Assembly: GCF_030695035.1 (NCBI RefSeq)
Contig: NZ_JAUYTT010000010.1
Coordinates: forward strand, 186,001-250,000
From: Frigidibacter sp.
Lineage (GTDB): Bacteria > Pseudomonadota > Alphaproteobacteria > Rhodobacterales > Rhodobacteraceae
Length of the DNA stretch: 64,000 nucleotides
Reading direction: 5' to 3'
Below, in pieces: positions 20,113 through 27,300 of this stretch. The number at the start of each line of letters is the position of its first letter. Position 1 is the first letter of the stretch. The translations under genes and the position numbers were made by a program. The notes beneath the pieces were generated by a model. That model saw nothing but the letters and a program-made list of their open reading frames with translations, was not told the origin of the DNA and searched no databases.

Positions 20113-20672
20113 GCGGCATCGGCCATAACCTCGGCCCGGCCTTGCCGACAACCGGCAAGGGCTGGCAGGTGCATTGCTGGCGCAAGGCCCGCACGGACCT
20201 GCTGCCGCAATTGCCGCTGGAGGTGATCCGGCTGCGGGTGCGGCGCGCCAAGGAGATCGGGCTCGACTACACCAGCTATGCCACCGTCCGCGCGACGACG
20301 GGGCATGACATCGTCGCCTTCCTCTACTCCTCGAACGCGCTGCACCTGTTCCGCGCCGATCAGGCGCTGGCGGCAGACCGTGCGGCGAAGCTCGCGGCGC
20401 AGATCGGCGTTCAGCGCCAGATCGCCGCGCAGCCGCCGCTGGACCCGGCCGCCACTCTCGTCGGCCTCGCCGGGCAGGGGCTGCGCTTTGACGGTGCCGG
20501 CCGCGCCCCGGGCCTGTTGACCTTCCCCGCCCTGCGCGAGGCGGTGCGCGGCCTTCTGGGCGGTGTGCCGGGCGACCGGGTGCTGCTGGTCGGCGACACG
20601 GCGGTGGAGCGCGAATGGTGCGCGGCGGGGCGGCTGGCCGGCTACATGCCCGCGGAGCGCTTCTTCGCCTGA
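20109..20672 (+). CDS. Uncharacterised protein in the rib operon with N-terminal GIGHN motif
   Basis: This 187-residue protein starts at the ATG at 20109, overlapping the ribE stop by 4 nt, so it is very likely translated with ribE. It begins MSGIGHNLGPALPTT; the GIGHNxGP motif occurs at the N-termini of many otherwise unrelated alphaproteobacterial proteins. The rest includes KARTDLLPQLPLEVIRLRVR, KEIGLDYTSYATVRATTGHD, IVAFLYSSNALHLF and a C-terminal GDRVLLVGDTAVEREWCAAG. The latter part reads like a small phosphatase- or nucleotide-like fold, but no catalytic signature is secure. Function unknown; the context suggests a link with flavin metabolism. Confidence 0.8.
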   Translation: MSGIGHNLGPALPTTGKGWQVHCWRKARTDLLPQLPLEVIRLRVRRAKEIGLDYTSYATVRATTGHDIVAFLYSSNALHLFRADQALAADRAAKLAAQIGVQRQIAAQPPLDPAATLVGLAGQGLRFDGAGRAPGLLTFPALREAVRGLLGGVPGDRVLLVGDTAVEREWCAAGRLAGYMPAERFFA

Positions 20673-20769
20673 GCCCGGGGCTGCGCAATGCCGCACAGGC
20701 CCCCCGCACCCTTGCGCTGGCAAAGCCGCGCGCCCTGCGCTATCAGGCGAAAGCCCGGGGAGTGCTGCG

Positions 20770-21870
20770 ATGACCGATACCAAGACCGACTACAGCGATG
20801 CCATCTCGACCGTTGAAGAGATCATCGAGGATGCCCGCAACGGGCGCATGTTCATCCTCGTCGATCACGAGGACCGCGAGAATGAGGGCGATCTGGTGAT
20901 TCCGGCCCAGATGGCCACGCCCGAGGCTATCAACTTCATGGCGACGCATGGTCGCGGGCTGATCTGCCTGTCGCTGCCGGGGTCCCGGATCGATGCGCTC
21001 GGCCTGCCGCTGATGAGCCCCAAGAACTCCAGCCGCCACGAGACCGCCTTTACCATGTCGATCGAGGCGCGCGAGGGCGTGACCACCGGCATCTCGGCGC
21101 ATGACCGCGCCCGCACCGTCGCCGTCGCCATCGACCCGACCCGCGGTGCAGCCGATATCGCCAGCCCCGGCCACGTCTTCCCGCTGCGCGCCCGCGATGG
21201 CGGAGTGCTGGTGCGCGCTGGCCATACCGAGGCGGCGGTGGATGTCAGCCGCCTTGCCGGGCTCAACCCCTCGGGCGTGATCTGCGAGATCATGAATGAC
21301 GATGGCACCATGGCGCGGCTGCCCGATCTGGTGGCGTTTGCGCAACGGCACAACCTGAAGATCGGCACGATTTCCGACCTGATCGCCTATCGCCGCCGCC
21401 ATGACAATCTGGTCACGGAACGCGCGGTCAAGCCGGTGACCTCGGTCCATGGCGGCGACTGGCTGATGCGGATCTTCACCGATGAGACGCAAGGCGCCGA
21501 ACATGTCGTGCTGTCCAAGGGCGATATCTCGGGCGACGCACCGGTGCTGGCGCGGGTCCATGCGCTGAACCCGCTGGAAGATGTGCTTGGCATCGGCGGC
21601 GGCCAGTCGGGCGAGCTGCAGGGCGCGATGCGCGTGATCGCCGCCGAGGGCCGCGGCGTCGTGGTGCTGCTGCGCGACACCACGATGAAGCTGGTGATGG
21701 AGGGCGAGGCCTCGCCGCAGACGCTGCGGCAATACGGGCTTGGCGCGCAGATCCTGTCCTCGCTGGGGCTGTCGAAGCTGATCCTCGTCACCAACTCGGC
21801 CGCGCCGCGGGTGGTGGGGCTGGAGGCTTACGGGCTCGAAATCGCGGGCACCCGCCCGATCACGGAGTAA
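20770..21870 (+). CDS. ribB: 3,4-dihydroxy-2-butanone-4-phosphate synthase with a degenerate GTP cyclohydrolase II-like domain
   Basis: This 366-residue protein makes the four-carbon precursor of lumazine from ribulose 5-phosphate. The N-terminal RibB domain (~1-205) has the acidic loop VDHEDRENEGDL and the GHTEAAVDV element of the active site. The C-terminal domain (~207-366) has the overall shape of GTP cyclohydrolase II, including AEGRGVVVLLRD and TLRQYGLGAQIL. It lacks the zinc-binding cysteines (CGxxxGSxxCDC-type) and the usual RIxS and QEGRGIGL catalytic elements. I therefore infer that GTP cyclohydrolase activity is missing and must come from another gene. Such RibB-X proteins are known in alphaproteobacteria. 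Confidence 0.93.
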   Translation: MTDTKTDYSDAISTVEEIIEDARNGRMFILVDHEDRENEGDLVIPAQMATPEAINFMATHGRGLICLSLPGSRIDALGLPLMSPKNSSRHETAFTMSIEAREGVTTGISAHDRARTVAVAIDPTRGAADIASPGHVFPLRARDGGVLVRAGHTEAAVDVSRLAGLNPSGVICEIMNDDGTMARLPDLVAFAQRHNLKIGTISDLIAYRRRHDNLVTERAVKPVTSVHGGDWLMRIFTDETQGAEHVVLSKGDISGDAPVLARVHALNPLEDVLGIGGGQSGELQGAMRVIAAEGRGVVVLLRDTTMKLVMEGEASPQTLRQYGLGAQILSSLGLSKLILVTNSAAPRVVGLEAYGLEIAGTRPITE

Positions 21871-21875
21871 CGCCG

Positions 21876-22394
21876 ATGGCCGGTTCTGAGACTCATTACA
21901 CCCTGCCGCTGCCGGTCTTCGACCGCGCGGTGAAACTGCTGGTCGTGGTCGCGCCCTATTACAAGGACATCGCCGACGATCTGGTCGCGGGCGCCTGCGC
22001 CGTGGCGCATGATGCCGGGGCCGATATCGACGTGATCGAGGTGCCCGGCGCGCTGGAGATCCCCTCGGCCATCGCGATGGCGGGGCGGATGACCGATTAT
22101 GACGGATTCGTCGCCCTTGGCTGCGTGATCCGGGGTGAGACGACGCATTACGATACTGTGTGCAACGACAGCTCGCGCGGGCTGATGATGCTGGGCCTGC
22201 AGGGCGCCTGCGTCGGCAATGGCATCCTGACGGTGGAGAACCGCGAGCAGGCCGTGGTCCGCGCCGATCCGGCCGGGCAGAACAAGGGCGGCGGCGCCGC
22301 AGCGGCGGCCTTGCATCTTGTCGCGCTTTCCCGCAAATGGGCCCGCCAGACGAAGGGCATGGGCTTTCGCCCCGCCGCGTCGGAACAGACCTGA
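21876..22394 (+). CDS. ribH: 6,7-dimethyl-8-ribityllumazine synthase
   Basis: This 172-residue enzyme condenses the pyrimidine and butanone phosphate to lumazine, usually as a pentamer or icosahedral capsid. Typical elements are VPGALEIPSAIAMA, FVALGCVIRGETTHYDTVCN (active-site His in the TTHY segment) and NGILTVENREQAV. It begins 5 nt after ribB and ends 15 nt before nusB, so the ribE-orf-ribB-ribH-nusB series is one transcription unit or close to it. Confidence 0.96.
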   Translation: MAGSETHYTLPLPVFDRAVKLLVVVAPYYKDIADDLVAGACAVAHDAGADIDVIEVPGALEIPSAIAMAGRMTDYDGFVALGCVIRGETTHYDTVCNDSSRGLMMLGLQGACVGNGILTVENREQAVVRADPAGQNKGGGAAAAALHLVALSRKWARQTKGMGFRPAASEQT

Positions 22395-22409
22395 CCCATA
22401 GGCAACCAG

Positions 22410-22895
22410 ATGACTGAAGAGACCCCGCGCAAGCGCAGCCAGGATGAAAAGCGGCAGATGAAATCCGCCGCCCGGCTTTATGCCGTGCAAGCGCTGTTCC
22501 AGATGGAAGCGGCGGGGCAGCCGGTCGACAAGGTGCGGCTGGAGTTCGAGACGCATCGTTTCGGCGCGGTCTACGAAGGCGACGAGATGGCCGAGGGTGA
22601 CCCGAACCTGTTCCGCCGCCTGCTGGAAGATGCCGTGCAATGGCAGGCCAAGATCGACCAGATGACCGACCGGGCGCTGATGGCAACCTGGCCGATCGCC
22701 CGCATCGACCCGACCCTGCGCGCCCTGTTCCGTGCCGCGGGGGCAGAGCTGATGACGCCCGCCACCCCGCCCAAGGTGGTGATCAACGAATTCGTCGATG
22801 TGGCCCGCGCTTTCTTCCCCGAGGGGAAAGAGGCGAAATTCGTCAACGCCGTGCTGGACCACATGGCGCGTGAGGCGCGGCCAGACGCGTTCTGA
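22410..22895 (+). CDS. nusB: Transcription antitermination factor NusB
   Basis: This 161-residue RNA-binding protein, with NusE (S10), binds boxA of rRNA leaders and promotes antitermination. The N-terminal RSQDEKRQMKSAARLYAVQALFQME helix pair and the C-terminal TPPKVVINEFVDVARAFFPEGKEAKFVNAVLDHM are the family signatures. The ribH-nusB order is widespread in proteobacteria. No clear terminator follows it. Confidence 0.95.
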   Translation: MTEETPRKRSQDEKRQMKSAARLYAVQALFQMEAAGQPVDKVRLEFETHRFGAVYEGDEMAEGDPNLFRRLLEDAVQWQAKIDQMTDRALMATWPIARIDPTLRALFRAAGAELMTPATPPKVVINEFVDVARAFFPEGKEAKFVNAVLDHMAREARPDAF

Positions 22896-23028
22896 CCTCG
22901 TTTTCTGAGCGGGCTTGCCGGTGCCCCGATCCTAACATGGATCAGTCTGGCTGCGGCGCATTGGCCGATGTGATTCGCTGCAGCACGCGCTATCGTGGCG
23001 AATGATCCCTCGTCAGGCGGACCCCTCC

Positions 23029-23364
23029 ATGCCCAAACTCGTGCGCCTCTATATCCGCAACGTCGCCCTCGGGCTGCTGCTGTCGCTGGTCTTCGTCGGC
23101 GCGCTCTTGTGGTTCAACATCGGCAACCTCTGGCATCTGGTCACCTCGACCCGAGAAGGGCCGATTGCCGTGGTCATGCTGGTGATGTTCAACGCGGTGG
23201 TCTTTTCGGGCGTGCAGTTCGGCATCGCGGTGATGCGGATGGCCGAGCCCGAAGATCGCGGCACCGGCGGGCGCAAGATGCCCGAGCCGGTGGCGCAGCC
23301 CACGGGCACCTTGATCCCGGTGACCGTAGGCGCCCGCGCCCCGCATCGCAGCCGCGGCGCCTGA
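23029..23364 (+). CDS. Small two-helix membrane protein, uncharacterised
   Basis: This 111-residue protein has two predicted membrane segments, LALGLLLSLVFVGALLWF-type near residues 12-30 and PIAVVMLVMFNAVVFSGVQF near residues 45-65. A hydrophilic, Pro- and Arg-rich C-terminal tail (EPEDRGTGGRKMPEPVAQPTG) follows. I chose the ATG at 23029 because AGGCGGA lies 8 nt upstream; an in-frame ATG at 23002 would add nine residues. No family is recognised. It sits alone between nusB and the DUF1275 gene. Confidence 0.7.
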   Translation: MPKLVRLYIRNVALGLLLSLVFVGALLWFNIGNLWHLVTSTREGPIAVVMLVMFNAVVFSGVQFGIAVMRMAEPEDRGTGGRKMPEPVAQPTGTLIPVTVGARAPHRSRGA

Positions 23365-23488
23365 CCGCACCTTGCATCTGCAGCACCCCGGCTGCAGTAT
23401 CGCGGCGCTCGCCGTCGTGCATGTGATCCCCTGACCGCGACCGCAGGCCAAAGCCACCGCGCATGATCAGGGAACGGGGACCGCCTGC

Positions 23489-24289
23489 ATGACCTCTGCA
23501 CTTCCACCCGCCCTGCCGATCCGCAACCGGCGGGTGCGGTGGAAAACCGGGCGGCGCATCTTGCAGCCGGTCCGCTCGGCCCGCGTGCTGGTCGCGCATC
23601 GGCGGTCACAGGGCAATGACCTGGTTCTGGCGACAGTTCTGGCGGCCATTGCCGGGGCGGCGAACGCGGGCGGGTTCTTTGCGCTCGGCCAATACACCTC
23701 TCACATGACCGGCTATCTGTCGCAGCTGGCCGACAACGTTGCGCTGCTGAACCTGAAGGTCATCTTCGTCAGCATCCTCGCCATTTCCGCCTTCACCGCC
23801 GGCGCCGGCTTCAGCACCATCCTGATCCACTGGGCGCGCAGCCATGCAGGCCGCCAGCAATATGCCTGGCCGCTGGTGATCCAGGGCAGCTTCATGGCCT
23901 GCTTCGCCTGGGGCGGGATCTTCAGCAGCGAGGCCGGGCGGCTCTTCTCGCTCGCCTGCCTGTGCTTCATCATGGGGATGCAGAATGCGACGATCACCAA
24001 GATCTCGGGCGCGCGCATCCGCACCACCCATGCCACCGGGATGGTGACAGATATCGGAATCGAGCTGGGGCGAGCCGCGTATGGCCTCGCGCTGCCGCGC
24101 TCCGGCATCCGGGTTGACGGGCCAAAACTGCACATCCTCCTTCAGCTCGTCGCGGCGTTCTTGCTGGGTGGCATCACCGGCGCCATCGGCTATGGTCAGG
24201 CGGGGTTCTTCTTCTCGCTGCCGCTGGCTGTTGTCCTACTGGCCCTTGGCTTGCCCGGCCTTGTCAGGCCGACTCGGAAGCAGCCGTAA
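23489..24289 (+). CDS. DUF1275 (YoaK-like) integral membrane protein
   Basis: This 266-residue protein has about six hydrophobic helices. Recognisable family elements are AAIAGAANAGGFFALGQYTSHMTGYLSQLAD near the start and CFIMGMQNATITKIS followed by THATGMVTDIGIELGR in the middle. These are the conserved signatures of DUF1275/YoaK membrane proteins, whose biochemical role is unknown (transporter-like fold suspected). A positively charged N-terminal extension of ~40 residues precedes the first helix, so a start further in, e.g. near RSQGNDLV, is possible but has no good ribosome-binding site. Confidence 0.85.
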   Translation: MTSALPPALPIRNRRVRWKTGRRILQPVRSARVLVAHRRSQGNDLVLATVLAAIAGAANAGGFFALGQYTSHMTGYLSQLADNVALLNLKVIFVSILAISAFTAGAGFSTILIHWARSHAGRQQYAWPLVIQGSFMACFAWGGIFSSEAGRLFSLACLCFIMGMQNATITKISGARIRTTHATGMVTDIGIELGRAAYGLALPRSGIRVDGPKLHILLQLVAAFLLGGITGAIGYGQAGFFFSLPLAVVLLALGLPGLVRPTRKQP

Positions 24290-24555
24290 CGCGTACCCCG
24301 AAGCCCCCTCACGCCCCGCTCATTTCTGCGTGTGCGAAGGAACCGGCGGATCGGCGCCCGTTCGGGGGGAACCCCTTGGCGGCATGTCGCCTGCGCCGGT
24401 TTGCTAGCGGTAAACCTTGAGATTTCAAGACTCTGCATCTGGCTATGTAACGCTCATAAGTCCCCGCAGACGGCGCGGCCACACAGGTGACGGCGTCGTG
24501 TGACTGCGGCGGTCCACCCCCGCCCGCACATGTGACAGTGAAAAGGATCGCACCC
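24290..24555 (+). promoter_or_regulatory. Upstream region of the DUF481 gene, promoter candidate
   Basis: CTTGA-GATT-TCAAG at 24416-24429 is a perfect 5-bp inverted repeat that overlaps a -35-like TTGAGA (24417-24422). GGCTAT follows with an 18-bp spacer and is a possible -10. The leader down to the ATG at 24556 is over 100 nt long. The first part of the gap, after the DUF1275 stop, shows nothing recognisable. Confidence 0.35.
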
Positions 24556-25386
24556 ATGAAAACCATTCTGACCATGGCGTCTGCCTCGACCCTTGCGCTG
24601 CTGATCGGGACCTCTGCGATCTACGCGCAGGGTACCCTTGTCGGCACCGAGGCTCTGGACGACCGGATTGACGACATCTCGGAAGACGCCCAGGACGATC
24701 TGGAAGAAGCGCGCGACGACGCCCGCTTCGGCCCCGAGCAGTTCCAGCCGGGCTGGTCGGGCAGCGTTGCCATGACCTATGCCGGCTCCTCGGGCAACAC
24801 CGAGACCCAGGATCTCGCGCTGGCAGGCCGCCTGCGCTATGGCCAGGGCCAGTGGACCCATACCGTCGGCTTCGGCGTCGAATATGGCGAGGATGACGGC
24901 GACGAGACCAAGAAAGAGTTCTTCACGGTCTATGACGCCAACTATTCGCTGACCGACCGCTTCTACGTCTTCGGTCTGGCCCGCGCGCAATTCGACGAAT
25001 ATGCCGCCTTCGAAACCGACGCCTTCCTCGGCTTCGGTCCGGGCTACCGGATCATCAACACGCCGCAGACCGCCTGGCGTGTGCAGGCCGGCCCGGGTAT
25101 CCGCTATGTCGAAGACCAACTCGGTGAAGACGATACCGAAGCGGCGATGATCGCCTCCTCGCGTCTCTACCACGCGTTCAACGAGACGGTGTACCTGACC
25201 AACGACACCGACATCCTGGCGTCGGATGCCAACACGCTGGTCAGCAACGATCTTGGCCTGAACTTCGCCATGACCGACCAGCTGTCGACCCGCGTGAGCT
25301 ACCGGACCGACTACAATGACGAGGCTATCGAAGGCACCAAGAAGACCGACAACCGCCTCGGCGTGTCGCTCGTCATGGGCTTCTGA
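24556..25386 (+). CDS. DUF481 (YdiY-like) outer-membrane beta-barrel protein
   Basis: This 276-residue secreted protein has a Sec signal peptide (MKTILTMASASTLALLIGTS, cut after IYAQ). A short acidic helix (DDRIDDISEDAQDDLEEARD) follows, then a series of beta strands starting WSGSVAMTYAGSSGNTETQD, where the family GNTxT(Q)D motif is clear. The chain ends in a C-terminal Phe (SLVMGF), as expected for an outer-membrane barrel recognised by BamA. DUF481 proteins are putative salt- or envelope-stress-related barrels of unknown function. The gene is followed by a strong terminator, so it is probably monocistronic and well expressed. Confidence 0.9.
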   Translation: MKTILTMASASTLALLIGTSAIYAQGTLVGTEALDDRIDDISEDAQDDLEEARDDARFGPEQFQPGWSGSVAMTYAGSSGNTETQDLALAGRLRYGQGQWTHTVGFGVEYGEDDGDETKKEFFTVYDANYSLTDRFYVFGLARAQFDEYAAFETDAFLGFGPGYRIINTPQTAWRVQAGPGIRYVEDQLGEDDTEAAMIASSRLYHAFNETVYLTNDTDILASDANTLVSNDLGLNFAMTDQLSTRVSYRTDYNDEAIEGTKKTDNRLGVSLVMGF

Positions 25387-25738
25387 TCAGCCGCTTTTGC
25401 TGAGAGCTTGAAGGGGGGCGGGGAAACCTGCCCCTTTTTCACGTGCGGGGGGCGTTGGCCTTTGAGGAAAGGTGTGGCGGGATCCGCGGCAGCCGTGAAG
25501 GCTTAATTTCCCGAGAGCCTGGTTTTACCAGGTGGGCGCCAGATACCGAGACCAGGATCCCGGCAGAGCCAGCTCCCTCGGAGATGCTTATCGGCCACTG
25601 GAAAAGTGCCTCGCACGAGAGGGGCAGAACCCGCCACATCCTTGACATAGGCGCGCGATGGCGCCCGCGCAAGGCTTTGCGCAAATCAGCGGGGATGCAA
25701 GGCTTGCGCGGTGTTCCCCTTTGGTTCATGGTTGGTAA
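25387..25738. other. Gap between DUF481 gene and mmcB
   Basis: Apart from the terminator this 350-bp stretch shows no gene. A small perfect hairpin CCTGG-TTTTA-CCAGG occurs near 25517-25531, and a TTGACA at 25642-25647 lies ~95 bp before mmcB, but no convincing -10 follows at the right distance. Open frames here lack starts, ribosome-binding sites and family resemblance. Confidence 0.5.
25411..25439 (+). terminator. Rho-independent terminator after the DUF481 gene
   Basis: GGGGCGGG (25415-25422) pairs with CCTGCCCC (25427-25434) through one G-U pair around a GAAA tetraloop. Five T residues follow directly (25435-25439). This is a textbook intrinsic terminator on the plus strand. Confidence 0.85.
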
Positions 25739-26203
25739 ATGACCGACCTTCCGTTCCCCCTGATGCCCGGCCAGACCCTCGCCCGTGGGGTCTGCCGGCA
25801 TCTGCTGTCGCATGGCTTCGTGACGGTGGAGGAACTGGTGCCGGCCCCCGGCCTGCGCGTCGATGTGATGGCGCTTGGGCCGAGGGGTGAGGTCTGGATC
25901 GTCGAATGCAAATCCGGTCGCGCCGATTACATGACGGATCGGAAATGGCAGGGCTATCTCGATTGGGCCGACCGCTTCTTCTGGGCGGTGGATGCCGATT
26001 TCCCGACCGACCTGTTGCCAGAGGGCACGGGACTTATCCTCGCCGACGGCTATGACGCGGAAATCCTGCGCATGGCCCCCGGAACAAGGCTGGCAGGGGC
26101 GCGGCGCAAGGCGGTGCTGCAGACCTTCGCCCGCCACGCGGCCGCGCGGCTGCAGGCGCTGCGCGATCCCGGGCTGCGGCTTGGCGGGCGGCTGCCTATT
26201 TAG
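25739..26203 (+). CDS. mmcB: MmcB family DNA repair protein
   Basis: This 154-residue protein has the restriction-endonuclease-like core expected of MmcB: RVDVMALGPRGEVWIVECKSGRADY (an E-x-K nuclease-type motif), followed by DRKWQGYLDWADRFFWAVDADFP and LLPEGTGLILADGYDAEILR. The family was named in Caulobacter, where MmcB acts in the DNA damage response. The C-terminal ARRKAVLQTFARHAAARL helix is also typical. The gene converges on a small minus-strand gene with a 3-bp gap. Confidence 0.85.
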   Translation: MTDLPFPLMPGQTLARGVCRHLLSHGFVTVEELVPAPGLRVDVMALGPRGEVWIVECKSGRADYMTDRKWQGYLDWADRFFWAVDADFPTDLLPEGTGLILADGYDAEILRMAPGTRLAGARRKAVLQTFARHAAARLQALRDPGLRLGGRLPI

Positions 26204-26206
26204 GGC

Positions 26207-26425
26207 TCAGCGCCGGCCCTTGCCCTTGGGCGCGCTGCTGCCGCCCATCTGCCGGGCCGCCTCGGCCGCGGCGCGCAGCTCTTCGGCAATTTCGTCGGCC
26301 TCATCCGGGTCGAAATCCAGCGGCAGATCGACGCCCTCCCCCTCGACATAGATCCGCACCATGCCAAGCGTGGTCGGCCCGATCTGCAGGTTTGCGGCAA
26401 CTTCGCTTTGTTTGTCGATCCCCAT
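26207..26425 (-). CDS. Small acidic protein, DUF6324-like
   Basis: This 72-residue protein begins MGIDKQSEVAANLQIGPTTL and has a DLPLDFDPDEADEIAEELRAA helix and a basic end (SSAPKGKGRR). It resembles the short Rhodobacterales proteins grouped as DUF6324, which have no known function. The ATG at 26425 follows GGAGGACCCGATGGG; the longer open frame to 26668 overlaps the upstream gene and is unlikely. No signal peptide or membrane segment. Confidence 0.65.
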   Translation of the reverse strand: MGIDKQSEVAANLQIGPTTLGMVRIYVEGEGVDLPLDFDPDEADEIAEELRAAAEAARQMGGSSAPKGKGRR

Positions 26426-26502
26426 CGGGTCCTCCGTCGGTACGCGGCAATCCCCGGCAGCTAGCGCGTTTGCCCCCCGGATGACAAGGCCCCCCGGGCC
26501 GC

Positions 26503-27300
26503 CTATGGCGCGCCCGCCCGGATCTGGTCCATCCGCGACAGCAGCCCCGCGCGGGAAATCTCGCCGACATGCAGGTGATGCAACTGGCCCGCGACATCGA
26601 AGAACAGCGTCGCGGGCAGGCCGGGGATGCCGAACCCTGCCTGCATCGCCTGCCCGGGGTCGAGCCACATGCCGCCCTCTGGCAGGCCGTCGCGGGTCAG
26701 GAAGCGGCGGATCACCGCCTCGCCCTCGCCTTGGTTCAGGAACACCATCTGCACGCCGGTCTCATTGGCGGCAACCTCGGTCATCATCGGCATCTCGCGC
26801 CGGCAAGGCGGGCACCAGCTGGCCCAGAGGTTCACGACCACCGGCTGCCCCGGCACGAAGCCCGCAGGGGCGCCGTCCAGCGCGGCGAAGGTGGCCTCGG
26901 GCAGCTGGCTGGCGGCAGGGTCCGGCGACAGCAGCCGGGCGGTGTTCCACGCGGCCCCAGCCAGCAGCGCGGCCACCAGCAGCGGCGCCGCCTGACCGGG
27001 CAGGCGGCGCAGGTCGAGCGCCAGCAGCAGCGCCGCCACCGCCACCCCGGCAAGGGACAGATAGCCGCCCTGCCAGACATAAAGCACGCTGACAGGGTCG
27101 CTCAGGAACACCGGCAGGTTGGCAAGCACGAAGGCCAGCCGCGCCGCGATCACCCCCAGCACAACCGCCCGCGTGGCGCGGCGGTCGGCCAGCGGCCCGT
27201 GGCGGCGGGTCAGCAAGGCCGCCGCCAGCAGGAACACGAAGATGCCGATTCCGGCCGAGAACCGCTCGGCTGACAGCACGAAGGGGCCAAGCGCGATCAT
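26503..27300 (-). CDS. TlpA-like thioredoxin with polytopic membrane N-terminus
   Basis: This 265-residue membrane-anchored protein has three or four helices in residues 1-120. They contain GVIAARLAFVL and SVLYVWQGGYLS elements that resemble part of prolipoprotein diacylglyceryl transferase (Lgt). A periplasmic redoxin domain follows with the active-site pair Cys163-Cys166 in ASWCPPC and the cis-Pro loop GIPGLPATLFFD. It is probably a thiol-disulfide reductant in the periplasm. Its start overlaps the end of dsbD (ATGA), so DsbD, which carries electrons across the membrane, is the natural electron donor. Confidence 0.88.
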   Translation of the reverse strand: MIALGPFVLSAERFSAGIGIFVFLLAAALLTRRHGPLADRRATRAVVLGVIAARLAFVLANLPVFLSDPVSVLYVWQGGYLSLAGVAVAALLLALDLRRLPGQAAPLLVAALLAGAAWNTARLLSPDPAASQLPEATFAALDGAPAGFVPGQPVVVNLWASWCPPCRREMPMMTEVAANETGVQMVFLNQGEGEAVIRRFLTRDGLPEGGMWLDPGQAMQAGFGIPGLPATLFFDVAGQLHHLHVGEISRAGLLSRMDQIRAGAP

